Below, in pieces: positions 32,935 through 34,320 of a stretch of 34,320 nucleotides of DNA. A model generated the notes under the pieces. It worked only from the letters and a program-made list of their open reading frames with translations. It did not search any database and was not told the DNA's origin. Position 1 is the stretch's first letter; the number at the start of each line of letters is the position of its first letter. The position numbers were made by a program, and so were the translations under genes. Source of the stretch: Dehalococcoidia bacterium (lineage in GTDB: Bacteria; Chloroflexota; Dehalococcoidia; Dehalococcoidales; RBG-16-60-22); contig PLLL01000035.1 of NCBI GenBank assembly GCA_003141235.1, positions 1 through 34,320 on the forward strand, written 5' to 3'.

Positions 32935-33516
32935 TTATGGTATATCATGTTGTCTTTGAGCTCGGCGTGTTATCCTGTCTAATGCTATACAGATTAAGAT
33001 GGAATTAATAACAATAAACGAAATGACTTGGAATTTTGTACTTCCGACAAAAAGTAGAAACCCTGTCATAATGTTAAAATATAGACATGAACATAAAAGA
33101 AAGCGTATGTTTTGGAACATCAGCTTGAAGGATATATAATAGATAGTCACTAGAACGAATACAAGAAAGATAATAGTGATCCAAGATAAGTATGGATTTT
33201 TTTGAAAATCTACAAAGACTTTCACAATCTCAGTTGTAGTAATTGAGAATAGTATAGAATATAGATAAGGAGAATACTTAAAGAATACTTTCATAAATTT
33301 GCTATCATGATCGCTTAGGAAAATGATCAATACATGAAAAAATCCAAATATTATAAGAATACAGCCGATAACAAATACTAATAAATTACCTGGCTGTAAT
33401 ATACCCTCTGACGAATGCAATGGGATGACAGTTTTAATAGCAAAACTACCTGCTAGGAAATAGGCGACTGCTTCTGTTAAAAGAAACACAGATTTATTAT
33501 TATCGCGTTGCTGCAT
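32935..33516 (-). CDS. Hypothetical multi-pass membrane protein
   Basis: 193 aa with about 4-6 hydrophobic segments; starts 8 nt after the RHH gene stop. Confidence 0.65.
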   Translation of the reverse strand: MQQRDNNKSVFLLTEAVAYFLAGSFAIKTVIPLHSSEGILQPGNLLVFVIGCILIIFGFFHVLIIFLSDHDSKFMKVFFKYSPYLYSILFSITTTEIVKVFVDFQKNPYLSWITIIFLVFVLVTIYYISFKLMFQNIRFLLCSCLYFNIMTGFLLFVGSTKFQVISFIVINSILICIALDRITRRAQRQHDIP

Positions 33517-33524
33517 TTATTTCT

Positions 33525-33752
33525 TCACTCCTTTTCCCCCCTTTTCATTTTTAGAGATACTGTTCCTTCCTTTTCACCCAACGCTGCCAGACCCTCACGG
33601 GCATCGATATCGTCTTCCAGTTTCTCAATAATCGCTTCCGTTAGCCACTCTTTCATGGTCTTGCCCTGTAAAGCGGCCACGGCTTTAACGCGGTTGCGGA
33701 GTTCCGGGTCTATATCCAGGAAATACCTTGACCTGTTAGCTAAATTAACCAT
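33525..33752 (-). CDS. Ribbon-helix-helix (antitoxin-like) regulator
   Basis: RSRYFLDIDPELRNRVKAVAALQGKTMKEWLTEAIIEKLEDD resembles CopG/Arc-type antitoxin N-terminus. Confidence 0.7.
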   Translation of the reverse strand: MVNLANRSRYFLDIDPELRNRVKAVAALQGKTMKEWLTEAIIEKLEDDIDAREGLAALGEKEGTVSLKMKRGEKE

Positions 33753-33775
33753 ATCAGCTACCTCATACTATGAAT

Positions 33776-33810
33776 ATAGCCATTATAGCCGACATAGCCA
33801 TTATTGTCAA
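33776..33810 (-). promoter_or_regulatory. Consensus promoter overlapped by three 9-bp-spaced operator repeats
   Basis: Minus strand TTGACA-17 bp-TATAAT; GGCTAT (ATAGCC on + strand) at 33776, 33785 and 33794. Confidence 0.7.
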
Positions 33811-33815
33811 GATAT

Positions 33816-34320
33816 TTATAATCCCACCGCCTTCTCCATCTCCCCGCACAGCCTCTCCATTTTTATCCCCGAATCTATCACCGCCCAGGGCAGCTTTTGG
33901 CCTGTGTCCCATTTCTGATTGACATAATATTCAATGTCCAGGTGATTTTCTTCCACTGCCTGGCGCCAGCCGGAGAGCGTAACTTCTGCCATACTCGCCA
34001 GTGCCGGCGCTAATCTGGCGTCACCGCGTGATAGCGCCCCCTGAACCCGGCTCCAGGCTGGACTTTCCTCATTGAATTTAATGCCTTTCAGTGGCAGGTT
34101 GTTCCTCAGTATCGCCAGGCGGCCGTTCAGCGTTTCCTGGGACGCCATAGGGAGCCACTGGAAGGGCGTACCCGCCTTGGGGACAAAGGGGGAGGCATTT
34201 AAGGTAATGCGCATACCGCTGCCGCGCTTTTCGAGCCTTTCTTTTAGCGCCAGCGTCAGCTTAACAATATCTTCGACGTCCGTGTCCGTCTCGGTCGGCA
34301 GGCCGACGATGAAATAGAGG
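33816..34320 (-). CDS. Radical SAM protein, C-terminal part (continues beyond window)
   Basis: Frame open to window end: LYFIVGLPTETDTDVEDIVKLTLALKERLEKRGSGMRITLNASPFVPKAGTPFQW, typical of the B12-binding radical-SAM type. Confidence 0.85.
   Translation of the reverse strand, partial: LYFIVGLPTETDTDVEDIVKLTLALKERLEKRGSGMRITLNASPFVPKAGTPFQWLPMASQETLNGRLAILRNNLPLKGIKFNEESPAWSRVQGALSRGDARLAPALASMAEVTLSGWRQAVEENHLDIEYYVNQKWDTGQKLPWAVIDSGIKMERLCGEMEKAVGL

Noticed and set aside
1-34320. tRNA/rRNA genes or IS transposases
   Set aside because: None recognised by reading; no cloverleaf with CCA-type end and no DDE transposase or integrase ORF in the track.

Overview
The window looks like a chromosomal segment of an anaerobic, possibly Chloroflexota/Dehalococcoidia-like bacterium (lineage inferred from gene content, unverified). 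From left to right it contains: a 5'-truncated mutS with a diverged second copy of its 3' end downstream; a truncated flavodoxin; a TreS-maltokinase fusion; a truncated glgC; a C_GCAxxG-type protein; a cytoplasmic-looking molybdopterin oxidoreductase / ferredoxin / 35-aa zinc-ribbon operon joined by 4-nt overlaps; a cyclase-family protein and an FMN reductase. A phage-like structural module follows at about 12.2-27.2 kb: TerS-like, TerL, a portal fragment, MCP, and adaptor, holin-like and attachment-like proteins. No tape measure, integrase or lysis gene is recognisable, and about 6 kb of cargo separates terminase from portal. Next come a two-component/regulator cluster with a degenerate receiver, an XRE regulator, an FAD oxidoreductase with a candidate attenuator leader, bS21, a GatB/YqeY protein, an RHH regulator coupled to a membrane protein, and a partial radical-SAM gene. 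The most interesting structure is (i) a family of short palindromic repeats that bracket a DUF559 nuclease and a Lys/Arg-rich gene, show a compensatory stem change, and also occur in frame inside coding sequence; (ii) two near-identical SOS-box-like 20-mers upstream of the two halves of the phage module; and (iii) several readable promoter/operator and leader-RNA architectures. All functional assignments come from reading the sequence; no searches were run.
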